DNA of 64,000 bases, taken from NCBI GenBank assembly GCA_045565695.1, contig JBJLEZ010000001.1:124001-188000 (forward strand), in the 5' to 3' direction. Positions 1 to 8,383 of the stretch are shown piece by piece. How positions within the stretch are numbered: the first letter of the stretch is position 1; the number at the start of each line of letters is the position of its first letter. Position numbers and translations under genes: made by a program. The DNA is from GCA-2690565 sp002457235 (GTDB lineage Bacteria; Verrucomicrobiota; Verrucomicrobiia; Opitutales; Coraliomargaritaceae). The notes below the pieces were generated by a model. That model was not told the DNA's origin and did not search any database. It worked only from the letters and a program-made list of their open reading frames with translations.

Positions 1-286
1 CTTCAGTGTATGTGAGTGCTTCATCCGTTCCACCAATCAATTCGCAAATAATATCAATATTATCATCCTCTAATACTTCATTTGCATCCGTAGTAAGGAT
101 AGATTCCGGAACCGAAATTAATCGCTCACGGTTTAAATTACGTACCACGATTTTAACGATCTCTAACTGTACGCCTAATCGCCCCTCTAATGCGGAGCGG
201 TTTTGCTCTATATTTTTCCAAACACCTTGACCAACAACTCCGAAACCAAGTAGGCCTATTTTAACTGTTTTTAATTCGTCTCCCAT
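1..286 (-). CDS. hom: Homoserine dehydrogenase, N-terminal part (runs off window)
   Basis: Only the first 95 codons lie in the window. The protein starts MGDELKTVKIGLLGFGVVGQ, so it has the Rossmann NAD(P)-binding motif GxGxVG at about residues 13-18, as in homoserine dehydrogenases. A later segment reading IICELIGGTDEA fits the conserved E-x-I-G-G region of that family. The enzyme reduces aspartate semialdehyde to homoserine, the branch point to threonine and methionine, which suits metX and metW further along. The FKBP gene ends its coding 29 bases upstream on the same strand, so the two are probably co-transcribed. The catalytic and ACT domains are outside the window. Confidence 0.88.
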   Translation of the reverse strand, partial: MGDELKTVKIGLLGFGVVGQGVWKNIEQNRSALEGRLGVQLEIVKIVVRNLNRERLISVPESILTTDANEVLEDDNIDIICELIGGTDEALTYTE

Positions 287-315
287 TAAATGAAATGAAG
301 CTATTCTAGAAAAGA

Positions 316-1062
316 TTAAGGGTTAATCTTAATCAATTCACATTCAAATATTAAAGTATCGCCAGGCTGAATCACACCACCAGGTCTAGGATTATCACCA
401 TAAGCTAAATCACTGGGTATAAATAAAATAATTTCTCCCCCTTCACCCACTTTGGTTAGGCCTTCGGCAAAACCTGGAACCACACCTTGTAAGGAAAAAT
501 CAACAGGCTGACCCCTACTGTAAGAACTGTCAAAAACAGTACCGTCAATACGTGTACCCTTATAATGAACTCGAACCCTATCTGAAGTTTTTGGTAACTT
601 AGCTTTACCTGTTTTTAAGATTTTATAATAAAGGCCAGAAGGCGTTCCTTTGACTGTTTCATCCATAGCTAAGCCCCTGAGAAATTCTTTACCTTTAGCA
701 ACATTGTCCTCAACTAAAACAGCCTGCGTTTCTTCCCGAATCGACTGAGCATTTTTGATCCGCTTTTCGATAAATTCTTGAAATTCAGCCATTCGCTCTT
801 GATAAGAGGTATCCATAACCTCATCTTCCAAAGCCTTTTTTAAACCACGAGCAATCGCTTCTGCTTCATTGGCACCAAATCCAAGTTCTTTTAAACCATC
901 TCGATAGACTGTCATATAGCCGAGCATCTCGAGCATCGCTTCCTCATTTGAAACTTGATCCATATTTTGCTCAATTGGATCTGAGCTATTTTGAGTTTCA
1001 TCAGCAAATAAAGTGCTGAAACATATTGAGACAATAGCTAAAGTAGAGAGTAATAATTTCAT
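316..1062 (-). CDS. FKBP-type peptidyl-prolyl cis-trans isomerase (FkpA/Mip-like), exported
   Basis: This 248-residue protein starts with a typical signal peptide (MKLLLSTLAIVSICFSTLFA), followed by a charged helical N-terminal domain (about 30-140) like the dimerisation domain of Mip and FkpA. The C-terminal FKBP domain occupies about 142-248. Visible family motifs are VRVHYKG, DGTVFDSSY, VVPGFAEGL, GGEIILFIPSDLAYG and FECELI. It should accelerate proline isomerisation during folding of periplasmic or outer-membrane proteins. It lies just upstream of hom on the same strand. The length and domain order are normal for the family. The exact paralogue (FkpA, Mip or FklB) cannot be decided. Confidence 0.93.
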   Translation of the reverse strand: MKLLLSTLAIVSICFSTLFADETQNSSDPIEQNMDQVSNEEAMLEMLGYMTVYRDGLKELGFGANEAEAIARGLKKALEDEVMDTSYQERMAEFQEFIEKRIKNAQSIREETQAVLVEDNVAKGKEFLRGLAMDETVKGTPSGLYYKILKTGKAKLPKTSDRVRVHYKGTRIDGTVFDSSYSRGQPVDFSLQGVVPGFAEGLTKVGEGGEIILFIPSDLAYGDNPRPGGVIQPGDTLIFECELIKINP

Positions 1063-1179
1063 GATCAGTAATTTAAAGTTTGTTTATTGAGGTTATATTT
1101 TAGAATTAACAGTAATACTCAAATTTTAAAGCCCAAACAATCTATTTTCTCAATTTGTTTCTCTTAGCTAGCCAAAGAA

Positions 1180-1205
1180 AAAGCTCCAGAGAACTCTGGA
1201 GCTTT
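1180..1205 (-). terminator. Rho-independent terminator after the PEP-CTERM gene
   Basis: A near-perfect 11-12 bp stem (AAAGCTCCAGAG paired with CTCTGGAGCTTT) with a tiny loop is followed, on the minus strand, by a T-rich run (TTTTTCTTT). It lies about 35 bases after the stop of the PEP-CTERM gene and probably ends that transcript. Confidence 0.85.
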
Positions 1206-1239
1206 AAAAAATTAAGAAAATTCTTAATTGAGGTATGCC

Positions 1240-1805
1240 TTATTTACGACGACGGATCGCTACAAATAAGAATGCTGCAAAACCGGCTAATCAGTGCATA
1301 AGTTGATGGCTCTGGAACAACTGAAATAGTAAGTCCAGTTCCACCAATACCGCCAGATGCAACAGAAATAGCTAAACCTGATGCGTCAGCAGAGATTTGA
1401 CCTGCATTAGCATGGCCAATTAATGCTGCATTTAGTGGTGGAGTAGCAGGGGCATTAGCTCCTGTAATTACTGACCATGCTGAATCAGTTATGTAAGCAT
1501 TACCCCGCAGCAGCAGATAATTGTATATACATTGCCTGACCAAGCGCTGATGCCACAACAGGGTTGGCGCTGAATGAATTATTTGCATAACCGCTACTAC
1601 CAAAAGGATCGTTACCAATAGCAATGTCTCCACTTAGAGCGGAAAAGACGCCACCATTAAGGTATCCTAGTGCGATAGAGTTAGAGTTATCAAATAATGC
1701 ACCACCAAAGCCAACTGCAGACCCAAAAGAGAAGTCTGAATTTTCAGCAAATGATGCAAGGGGTGAAATAGCTGCTAGAGCTATTATAGATATGATTTTT
1801 TTCAT
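1240..1805 (-). pseudogene. PEP-CTERM sorting-domain protein with two frameshifts
   Basis: The reading starts at 1805 with a signal peptide (MKKIISIIALAAISPLASFA) and a Gly/Ala/Ser-rich body. It meets a stop at a run of four G (minus strand; 1503-1506), just after QLSAAAG. Removing one G continues the protein as NAYITDSAWSVITG and onward to VPEPSTYALI. There a second extra base near 1288 shifts the frame again; without it the C-terminus reads AGFAAFLFVAIRRRK, a textbook PEP-CTERM tail (VPEP, hydrophobic helix, Arg-rich end). Repaired, the protein is about 188 residues. PEP-CTERM proteins are processed by an exosortase and exported to the surface or matrix. Both lesions look like single-base insertions; recent pseudogene or sequence error are both possible. 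Confidence 0.8.
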
Positions 1806-1828
1806 AGTATTTATTTAATCGATTAAAA

Positions 1829-2869
1829 TTATAAAGTGTAAGGTAAAGAGTCAACCCAAGTTAGACCTGATCCAATATGTTTAATAATAATAGCACTTCC
1901 TGCAGGAATAGATGTTGTTCCAACATCGGTGGCGTTATCACCTAGTGCTCTCCAGCCATCACCACCAAAGAAACCATCAAACGGATCATCTTGTCTATAA
2001 TATGATGTGTAAGAACCGTTTGAAGAAAGAACATAAACAATATCAGATGTGCTTGCGTCACCACCAGATGTGTAACCATTTGTAGCAGAATAAATGCCAG
2101 AATTATCTAAGGTAGTGTCTACTGGAAATGGATATGCTACTAGCGAGAAACCCGCTGGTAAAGTTCTGTTGTGCTGTATTGTATTTACAGTACCAGTCAC
2201 GACGATGCTAAGTTCTGAAGGTGCATTTCTCTGTACGATAAGACCATCATCCGGAGCGATAATCAAATTTGATGCATCAGTGGCATTATCACCAAGTGAT
2301 CTCCAACCGTCTCCTCCAAAGAAACCATCAAATGGATCATCTTGGTAATAGTAAGAACCATAAACACCATTTCCGTCAGCAGACATAATAAATACCAAAT
2401 CAGATGAACTAGCATCTGCACCGGAAGTAAGGCCAGCAGCGTTTGTTGCGCCAAAAAGATCTGATAAAGTTGTGTACTTTTTTACAGTAATTGTATCAGA
2501 AGAAGAAATTAGAGAAGAAGCATCAACAGCAACAGTAATTGCAGTTTCCGAATTTCCTGTAATGTCTAATATTGTTCCATCAGACAGTTGCACATAATAA
2601 GAACTGTTTCCATCAACGTCAGTAGTAGAAACTTCGCCAGATGTCATAGTGAATGAAGTGATTATATCAGAGCCACTAACACTAGAAGCAGACCCAGTAT
2701 AAACAACTGCATTTTCAAGAGGATTTGATAGAGCAGTGTAACCATTACCGTTGATAGTCAAAGTAACGTAACCAACCGGTGTAGAGCTGACGGATTGTGC
2801 GTGAGAACCAAGTGATAAGATAGAAGATAGCGCAATGCTAGTTAATAGTATTAAAGATTTAAATTTCAT
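1829..2869 (-). CDS. Exported beta-rich protein, TIGR02597-like
   Basis: I place the start at the ATG ending at 2869 because it gives a clean signal peptide (MKFKSLILLTSIALSSILSL, cleavage near SHA-Q); an upstream in-frame ATG at 2929 only adds a polar leader. The mature protein starts SSTPVGYVTLTI, the opening typical of proteins I recognise as TIGR02597, a family expanded in Verrucomicrobiota. The C-terminal half contains two copies of a roughly 110-residue unit, each with SDIVYVLS-like text, YYxQDDPFDGFFGGDGW, and RxLGDNATD. No catalytic residues or membrane anchor are seen and the function is unknown. The gene follows its own intergenic region; only 23 bases separate it from the PEP-CTERM gene. 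Confidence 0.75.
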   Translation of the reverse strand: MKFKSLILLTSIALSSILSLGSHAQSVSSTPVGYVTLTINGNGYTALSNPLENAVVYTGSASSVSGSDIITSFTMTSGEVSTTDVDGNSSYYVQLSDGTILDITGNSETAITVAVDASSLISSSDTITVKKYTTLSDLFGATNAAGLTSGADASSSDLVFIMSADGNGVYGSYYYQDDPFDGFFGGDGWRSLGDNATDASNLIIAPDDGLIVQRNAPSELSIVVTGTVNTIQHNRTLPAGFSLVAYPFPVDTTLDNSGIYSATNGYTSGGDASTSDIVYVLSSNGSYTSYYRQDDPFDGFFGGDGWRALGDNATDVGTTSIPAGSAIIIKHIGSGLTWVDSLPYTL

Positions 2870-3025
2870 GTTATAAGTATTTTTATATGGGGATCTTAAT
2901 AAATATGAGATTAAAGACTTATTTGTCAAATAATTTTTACTTTATTTATGTGGTAATAAGAATAATGCTAGATTAATGATAATAGATAAATTTAATGCAA
3001 TTGGATAATACTGCAAGGAAATTTT

Positions 3026-3832
3026 TTACAAAACGAACATCCACTGAGATGCTCCGACATTTGTGCTTATTGAATTCACTTTCAATATTGAGTCCCACTG
3101 CTCATTGATGAAAGATTCTATTTTGTGAGCAAAATAAATGCCATCAATCTGACGATAATCGAAATACCTTATTAAAACAGGGCTGAATTCCTCTAATCTG
3201 TCGATCACCTTAATGGTAACAATGCAACAGGATTCAACATCCAAGAAATAATCGATAACAAAATTTTGGTCTGTAAAGAGGCGAAGCTTGTAACAAACGG
3301 TATTAAATTCTCTTACTGTTCCTAAATACTGATAAGCTTTCCCTGCTTGCAAAGGATAGAGTAAATATCGAGGGAGTTGCGTCCCATTAATCGTTCGTTT
3401 CAAATTTCCAGCCTTTATAGGGGTTGTGATACCTTCTTCTGAAATTTGCTTTTGCCGTATATCTGTTCCGTCAAAGGCAAATATGCGAGTTTGCCCATCA
3501 AGCGAAAGTGATATTTTGTACAAGTTAGGGTTTTTTGTGACCGATTCATATTCATAGAAGCCCGTTAAAGAATCCAAATCTGCGGAGATTTTAACACTTT
3601 TAATAGTTTTCCAATGATCTGCCCCTCCTAAACATTTATTATAATGACGGGTGAGAATTTTGCCCAATTTAGAATTTTTCAACTTAGGCATTGGGGAATT
3701 GCCTAATGATTGAGTCATTAAAACGCCTTCCGGAAGCAATTCATCAATTGAAGCAGTAACTAAATCTTGGGGCACTGATTCATGCTGAGGGTGTAATGGA
3801 GGATACGCTTTCTCCGTAAGCCTTCTGAACAA
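3026..3832 (-). CDS. LolA-like (outer-membrane lipoprotein-sorting-like) protein with doubtful N-terminus
   Basis: From about residue 60 the text HYNKCLGGADHWKTIKSVKI, followed by strands ending in FDGTDIRQKQ and YRQIDGIYFAHKIE, resembles the LolA-like beta-sandwich proteins found in Verrucomicrobiota and Bacteroidota. The uninterrupted frame can only start at TTG (3832) and has no signal peptide. Directly upstream in the same frame, from an ATG at 3910, lies MLPVRNYTIVSNFGSIASF and a hydrophobic end that looks like a signal peptide, but a TAA at 3836-3838 separates the two. The gene may therefore be 5'-damaged or carry a nonsense mutation or compensating indels. The function is not known; transport of a lipid or lipoprotein is only a fold-based guess. 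Confidence 0.6.
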   Translation of the reverse strand: MFRRLTEKAYPPLHPQHESVPQDLVTASIDELLPEGVLMTQSLGNSPMPKLKNSKLGKILTRHYNKCLGGADHWKTIKSVKISADLDSLTGFYEYESVTKNPNLYKISLSLDGQTRIFAFDGTDIRQKQISEEGITTPIKAGNLKRTINGTQLPRYLLYPLQAGKAYQYLGTVREFNTVCYKLRLFTDQNFVIDYFLDVESCCIVTIKVIDRLEEFSPVLIRYFDYRQIDGIYFAHKIESFINEQWDSILKVNSISTNVGASQWMFVL

Positions 3833-4043
3833 GCATTAACAAAAGAGAAGAATGAAAGAAGCAATCGAACCAAAATTTGATACAATAGTGTAATTACGAA
3901 CAGGCAACATAGTCACAATACAGAGACATAAAATGGGGTGTATACTATTTGATAAATAGTTATAGATTTCTGTAATAGTTCTAGGAAATAAATTACTATT
4001 GTAAAACGAATTATATTATTAGATATACTTAGACATATAACCT

Positions 4044-5342
4044 ATGCCTAGCTACTCATATACTTATCGAAATCCAGAGGGGGTTTTATCCACCCAAACG
4101 CTCAATGCATTGGATCGAAAACAGGCATTAATGCTATTAAAAAAACAAGGTATTGTTGCTTTAAAGTTAGAAGAATTAAATGCTGATCAGGCGAAAAAAT
4201 CATCCAAAAAAATGAATTTATTGCATTGGATCAGCATTAAAAAAGGAGCTACTAATACTAAACAAACAGGGCAAAATTTCACTAAACAAGGATCGACTAC
4301 AGCAAAAGGAGAAGTTGCTGGCTTGAATTTGCTCAAGCGGCTTTATGAATTGCATAAATCAGGCATGCCGATTGGTGATGCAGTACGAACTTTACAAAAT
4401 CGTCTGAGTGATCGAGAACAGAAAGCCTTAGTCATGGGAATCTGGCGAGATTTAAGTGAAGGACTCACACTGGCCAAAGCACTTTCAAGGAGAACTCGCT
4501 TTTTTTACCCCTTCGGTGTGCCATGTGATCCAAGCCGGAGAAGCGACTGGGCATTTAGCGCCAGTGCTTGCAAAAGTCATACAATACCTCGAAGAAAAAC
4601 AAGCGATTCGTAAAAAAAATGCTTTCGAGTATGGTATACCCGAGCTTTGTCACTTTAGTAGCCCTATTGGTGGTTGTTTTATTTTTAACTGTATTACTAC
4701 CACAAATTGAAGGCATGCTAGAACGCTTGGGTGGCGAAATGACTTGGAGTGCACAACTCTTGATAGATGGGTCGAATTGGATGCTCAAATTAGGTCCACT
4801 CTTAATTTTGGGCTTAGTCATTCTAATCTTTAGTTTAGGTCAATGGAAACGCACTCAAGCGGGGTAAACGAATAATCGACAAGTGGAGCTTAAAGTTACC
4901 ACTTATTGGAAAAATTATCTACTACTCAAATCTTTATCAAACAGGTAATTTAATAGCGACCCTTCTTCAAAGTGGCATCAACACGACAGAAACCTTTCAG
5001 CTCACCGAAAAAACTATTGAAAATGCGCACCTAAAAAAGCAATTCAGTACGGCAAAAGCACAAATTAATGAAGGGGCTTCTGTCACGCAGGCCTTCCGTT
5101 TACAGAATTTCATGCCTGATGTAGCACTAGATATTCTCAGCGTGGGAGAAGATACAGGTGAATTGGCACATAGCATGGCAGATGTTACCGAAAGCTTTAA
5201 AGAATCACTAAGTCAGCGACTGAATGCTTTGACGACAATTGTCTCTTCTCTCGCCCTTGGCTTTGCCTTTGGTCTAGTCACATTGATCGCCATTGGCATT
5301 GTTACCAGTGTCTTTGAGGTGAGCAAGACACTATCGATCTAA
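4044..5342 (+). pseudogene. GspF/PilC-type inner-membrane platform protein with three frameshifts
   Basis: The start MPSYSYTYRNPEGV and the two T2SSF domains are typical of GspF/PilC, the inner-membrane platform of type II secretion and type IV pili. The frame breaks three times: at TTT 4483-4485 (continues as GELAFFTPSV...QAGEATGHLAPVL), at the A8 run 4612-4619 (continues as MLSSMVYPSFVTLVALL), and at GGGG 4861-4864 (continues as KRIIDKWSLKLPLIGKI). Deleting one base at each site gives one intact protein of about 430 residues with all membrane segments and the second-domain motif VGEDTGELAHSM. No other stop or obvious lesion is seen, so the damage is very recent or artefactual. It stands alone; the other pilus genes are at 47260-53965. 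Confidence 0.85.
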
Positions 5343-5371
5343 TTTTCGCAGATGTAAGGAAAATTCCCTAC

Positions 5372-6601
5372 CTAAGTATTTTTAGGCTTCCCTTGAGTGA
5401 TAGCACGGCGACGCAAACGAAGTGCATTCAAACGAATGAAACCGCTGGCATCATCAGGATTATAATCGCTATCGACCCCTTCCATAGAAGCAATGGCTTC
5501 ATCATATAAAGAAAATGGAGACTTTCGCCCGACTGTAGTGATATTGCCTTTGTAGAGTTTCAGGCGAACAGTCCCAGAAACGCATTTCTGGGATTCATCG
5601 ATCAGTGCCTGAATCGCTTCACGTTCGGGTGCATACCAAAAACCATTGTAAATCAGTTTAGCATATTCTGGGATTAAGCTATCGCGAATGTGCATCAATT
5701 CACGATCCATGGTCAAGGATTCCATATTTCGGTGTGCTTGTAACAAAATAGTACCCCCTGGAGTTTCATACACGCCACGACTCTTCATCCCAACAAAACG
5801 ATTTTCGACAATATCGACACGACCGACACCATGCTTGCCCGCAAGTGTATTTAAAGTACGCATCACTTGAGCTGGGTTCATCGTTTTTCCGTTTACGGCG
5901 ACACAATCCCCAGAAGCAAATTCTAATTCCACATATTCCGCCTGTTCTGGTGCGTCTTCAGGGTCAACAGTCAGCTTATACATCGCTTTATTGGACTCAA
6001 CTGTTGGATCAAACCACGGATCTTCTAAAATACCCGCTTCATAAGAAATATGCAGCAAATTACGGTCCATAGAATAAGGCTTAGAAGCACTGGCTTCCAC
6101 ATCAATCCCATGCTCCTTACAGTAGTCGATCATTTCCGTTCGACCCGGAAAGGCCTCCCTAAAGATGGGCATACGCCATGGGGAAATAATTTGTAAATTC
6201 GGTGCTAGGGCCGCATAGCCAAGTTCAAAACGCACTTGATCATTTCCCTTACCAGTTGCTCCATGAGCCACTGCATCTGCTCCCTCTTTTTCTGCAATTT
6301 CAGCATGGGCCTTTGCGATCAAGGGACGAGCGATCGAAGTGCCTAATAGATACTGCCCTTCATAAAGCGCATTAGCACGCATCATTGGAAAAATAAAATC
6401 GGAGGCAAATTCATCGACTAAGTCTAGAGTATAATGCTTGGAAGCGCCGGTTGCTTTGGCTTTGGCCTCTAAGCCGTCCAATTCTTCCTCTTGTCCAACA
6501 TCTGCAGCAAAGGTAATAATCTCCGCAGAATAATGCTCTTTTAACCAACTGACCAATACTGAAGTATCTAGGCCGCCTGAATATGCTAATACTATCTTCA
6601 T
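5372..6601 (-). CDS. argG: Argininosuccinate synthase
   Basis: I choose the ATG ending at 6601 because the family always starts with MKIVLAYSGGLDTSVLVSWL, the P-loop-like ATP pyrophosphatase motif SGGLDTS; the upstream in-frame extension to 6649 is not conserved. This gives 409 residues, the normal length. Further family signatures are GATGKGNDQVRFE, ASKPYSMDRNLLHISYE and GKHGVGRVDIVENR. The enzyme joins citrulline and aspartate, using ATP, in arginine synthesis, and so also feeds the SpeA decarboxylase encoded later in the window. It is a single gene on the minus strand, converging on the damaged gspF with only 29 bases between. Confidence 0.97.
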   Translation of the reverse strand: MKIVLAYSGGLDTSVLVSWLKEHYSAEIITFAADVGQEEELDGLEAKAKATGASKHYTLDLVDEFASDFIFPMMRANALYEGQYLLGTSIARPLIAKAHAEIAEKEGADAVAHGATGKGNDQVRFELGYAALAPNLQIISPWRMPIFREAFPGRTEMIDYCKEHGIDVEASASKPYSMDRNLLHISYEAGILEDPWFDPTVESNKAMYKLTVDPEDAPEQAEYVELEFASGDCVAVNGKTMNPAQVMRTLNTLAGKHGVGRVDIVENRFVGMKSRGVYETPGGTILLQAHRNMESLTMDRELMHIRDSLIPEYAKLIYNGFWYAPEREAIQALIDESQKCVSGTVRLKLYKGNITTVGRKSPFSLYDEAIASMEGVDSDYNPDDASGFIRLNALRLRRRAITQGKPKNT

Positions 6602-6674
6602 AAAACTTATTTTCAGGATATGAATGAGCCATTTGTGGGATTCTGGCAAGGCAGATTGCTCAAGTTATACGAAA

Positions 6675-6706
6675 AAAAATCCCCCAGCGATTGCTGGAGG
6701 ATTTTT
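6675..6706 (-). terminator. Terminator after the porin remnant
   Basis: The sequence AAAAATCCCCCAGC GATT GCTGGAGGATTTTT forms a stem of about 13 pairs with one mismatch, flanked by A and T runs, so it could work in both directions. It lies just past the stop of the porin remnant (6734) on the minus strand, which suggests it once ended that gene's transcript. Confidence 0.75.
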
Positions 6707-6733
6707 GAAAGGGTTGATTCGATAAATCGCCTT

Positions 6734-6991
6734 TTAGAATGCGTAGAGCAATTCTACTGCGAATGTATCTTGATCAGTTGTATGATCACTTTCTTCCATA
6801 CTATACTCAAGAACTAAGGCAAGATCATCACTCAAGGCAGAATTATGTGCCAATGAAAGCTTGTTTGCATCGATATTATAAGTGTTAGTTCCATCTTTCG
6901 CATCACCATCTAAATCACTGTATCGGACGGTTACAGAGTTGATTTCTGAATAACTGTAATTTGCGAAGAGTGAAAATAAGGTCCGAGCTAT
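6734..6991 (-). pseudogene. C-terminal remnant of an outer-membrane porin
   Basis: About 85 codons look like the end of a beta-barrel protein: alternating polar and hydrophobic strands (LFANYSYSEINSVTVRYSDL, KLSLAHNSALSDDLALVLEY), turns rich in Asp, Gly and Thr, and a final strand DTFAVELLYAF with the C-terminal phenylalanine recognised by the BAM machinery. There is no start codon or signal peptide in front. Upstream, the frame becomes unrelated text overlapping the start region of the thioesterase gene on the other strand. The rest of the porin has been deleted, while the terminator remains. The exact porin family is not identifiable. Confidence 0.65.
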
Positions 6992-7027
6992 TCTTGCATT
7001 TTTGATAAAATTCAACACATAAGAGAT

Positions 7028-7495
7028 ATGGCATATGAGTTTACAGCATACAGAAAAGTCGAATTTTCGGATACCGATATGGCCGGACTGGTCCATTTTT
7101 CTAATTATTTCCGATATATGGAAATCGCTGAACGGGATTTTTTTCAATCTCTAGGGGTAAGTTTAATTCAATCGATCCCGAATGATTTAGTTGGCTATCC
7201 TAGAAGTCGTGCCGAATGCAAATTTTCTGCCCCACTCCGCTTTGGCGATACGGTTCAAATACATCTAGCGATTAAAGCGATCAAAGATCGTGCGATTGAT
7301 TATCAATTTCGTTTGTACCGCCACAGCGAAGAGGCATCTATACCCGTGGCTAAAGGTCACATCACCACAATTTATACAGAACTGACCGAAGATGGTGAAC
7401 TCCAATCCAAGCCACTCCCTCAAGCTCTTCTCGAAAAAATTGAAGAAGCTCCACAATCTGTCCTTCGCCCTGAAAACTCGGAAGAGAATCGTTAA
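7028..7495 (+). CDS. Acyl-CoA thioesterase, 4HBT/YbgC hot-dog family
   Basis: The 155-residue protein contains the 4HBT signature FSDTDMAGLVHFSNYFRYME at about residues 13-32. In YbgC-type hot-dog thioesterases the aspartate following F-x-D-T (here in DTDMAG) is the catalytic residue. The rest (ERDFFQSLG, SRAECKFSAPLRFGD) fits the single hot-dog fold. It should hydrolyse an acyl-CoA or acyl-ACP thioester in the cytoplasm; the substrate is unknown. The gene is followed by surE after 5 bases, so the two are probably translated from one message. Confidence 0.88.
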   Translation: MAYEFTAYRKVEFSDTDMAGLVHFSNYFRYMEIAERDFFQSLGVSLIQSIPNDLVGYPRSRAECKFSAPLRFGDTVQIHLAIKAIKDRAIDYQFRLYRHSEEASIPVAKGHITTIYTELTEDGELQSKPLPQALLEKIEEAPQSVLRPENSEENR

Positions 7496-7500
7496 TCGAT

Positions 7501-8304
7501 ATGGGTCCATACCGAGCATTAGTGACAAATGATGACGGGATACATTCCTTATTTTTACATCGTTTAGTTGAAGCGCTTCTTCCAAATTTCACCGTTTCAG
7601 TTGCGGCCCCGAAAAAAGAACAAAGCTGGATCGGACGGGCAATCAGTCGACATTCAGAAATCCGTGTTGAAAAAAATAACGATTTCTTCCCGAAAGAAGT
7701 CGAAGCTTGGAGCCTTACTGGAACCCCTACTGATTGTGTGAACATCGCTCTAGGGCATCTTGTTTCAAATCCGCCCGATATTGTTTTATCTGGAATCAAC
7801 CTTGGATACAATACTACCGAGATATTAATTCTGAGTTCAGGCACGATAGCAGGTGCTATAGAGGGATCACTATGGGACATCCCTTCGATTGCCTTCAGTC
7901 AATCGATCTCGCACGAACTTTTCCCGGAAATCAGTGCAAATAATGGTCAAACGGATGAACGATTCAGTGCAGTGATTCAAGCGTCCGCAGATAAAGCCGC
8001 TCAGCTCGCACTTGAAACTGTTCAGAATCCCCCGAAAAAAGGGACTATCCTTAATGTGAATTTTCCCGATACTATGCATGCGAAGACCGAAATTGAGATG
8101 ACTCAACCGGCAAAAATTCATTTAGGGAGCTTATATGAAGAGACAGAAAAAGATTGTTACCGTTTTCAATACTCTGAGGGCAAACGTCTCTGTAACCACA
8201 CAAAAAGCGATCGAGATGCTTTGGAGCGAGGTAAGATCAGTATCAGCGAATTAGATTTTAGCAAAATTGGTCGCTCTCAAACATTTGTAAAATCCGATAC
8301 CTAG
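7501..8304 (+). CDS. surE: 5'/3'-nucleotidase SurE
   Basis: The 267-residue protein has the SurE metal-binding motif TNDDG at residues 9-13, the serine region QSWIGRAIS, and the signature SGINLGYN followed by SSGTIAGAIEGSLWDIPSIA. It should be a divalent-metal phosphatase that removes phosphate from nucleoside monophosphates, associated with stationary-phase survival in other bacteria. The usual text after SGIN is GANxGxDxxYSGTV; here it is LGYNTTEILILSSGTI, so the loop is somewhat divergent, but the ligand Asn is present. It lies immediately after the thioesterase gene. Confidence 0.93.
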   Translation: MGPYRALVTNDDGIHSLFLHRLVEALLPNFTVSVAAPKKEQSWIGRAISRHSEIRVEKNNDFFPKEVEAWSLTGTPTDCVNIALGHLVSNPPDIVLSGINLGYNTTEILILSSGTIAGAIEGSLWDIPSIAFSQSISHELFPEISANNGQTDERFSAVIQASADKAAQLALETVQNPPKKGTILNVNFPDTMHAKTEIEMTQPAKIHLGSLYEETEKDCYRFQYSEGKRLCNHTKSDRDALERGKISISELDFSKIGRSQTFVKSDT

Positions 8305-8383
8305 TTAAATCAAAAAAAATAATAATAAAAAAATTATTTCGATTGTTAAATGCTGAAGAATCCTTAAACATGCATTAACGATT

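Noticed and set aside
6..230. A 74-codon plus-strand open frame at the left edge
   Set aside because: It is the antisense shadow of the homoserine dehydrogenase gene, whose GxGxVG motif and start are clear on the minus strand.
1244..1633. Independent 129-residue protein
   Set aside because: The first third is out-of-frame text; the rest is the continuation of the frameshifted PEP-CTERM gene.
4568..4867. Separate small membrane protein gene inside the gspF region
   Set aside because: Its sequence is the middle of GspF/PilC and joins in order to the flanking pieces when single bases are removed.
6992..7147. Upstream extension of the porin remnant to an ATG at 7147
   Set aside because: The extra text is unrelated to a barrel protein, contains no signal peptide and runs through the 5' end of the well-supported thioesterase gene on the other strand.
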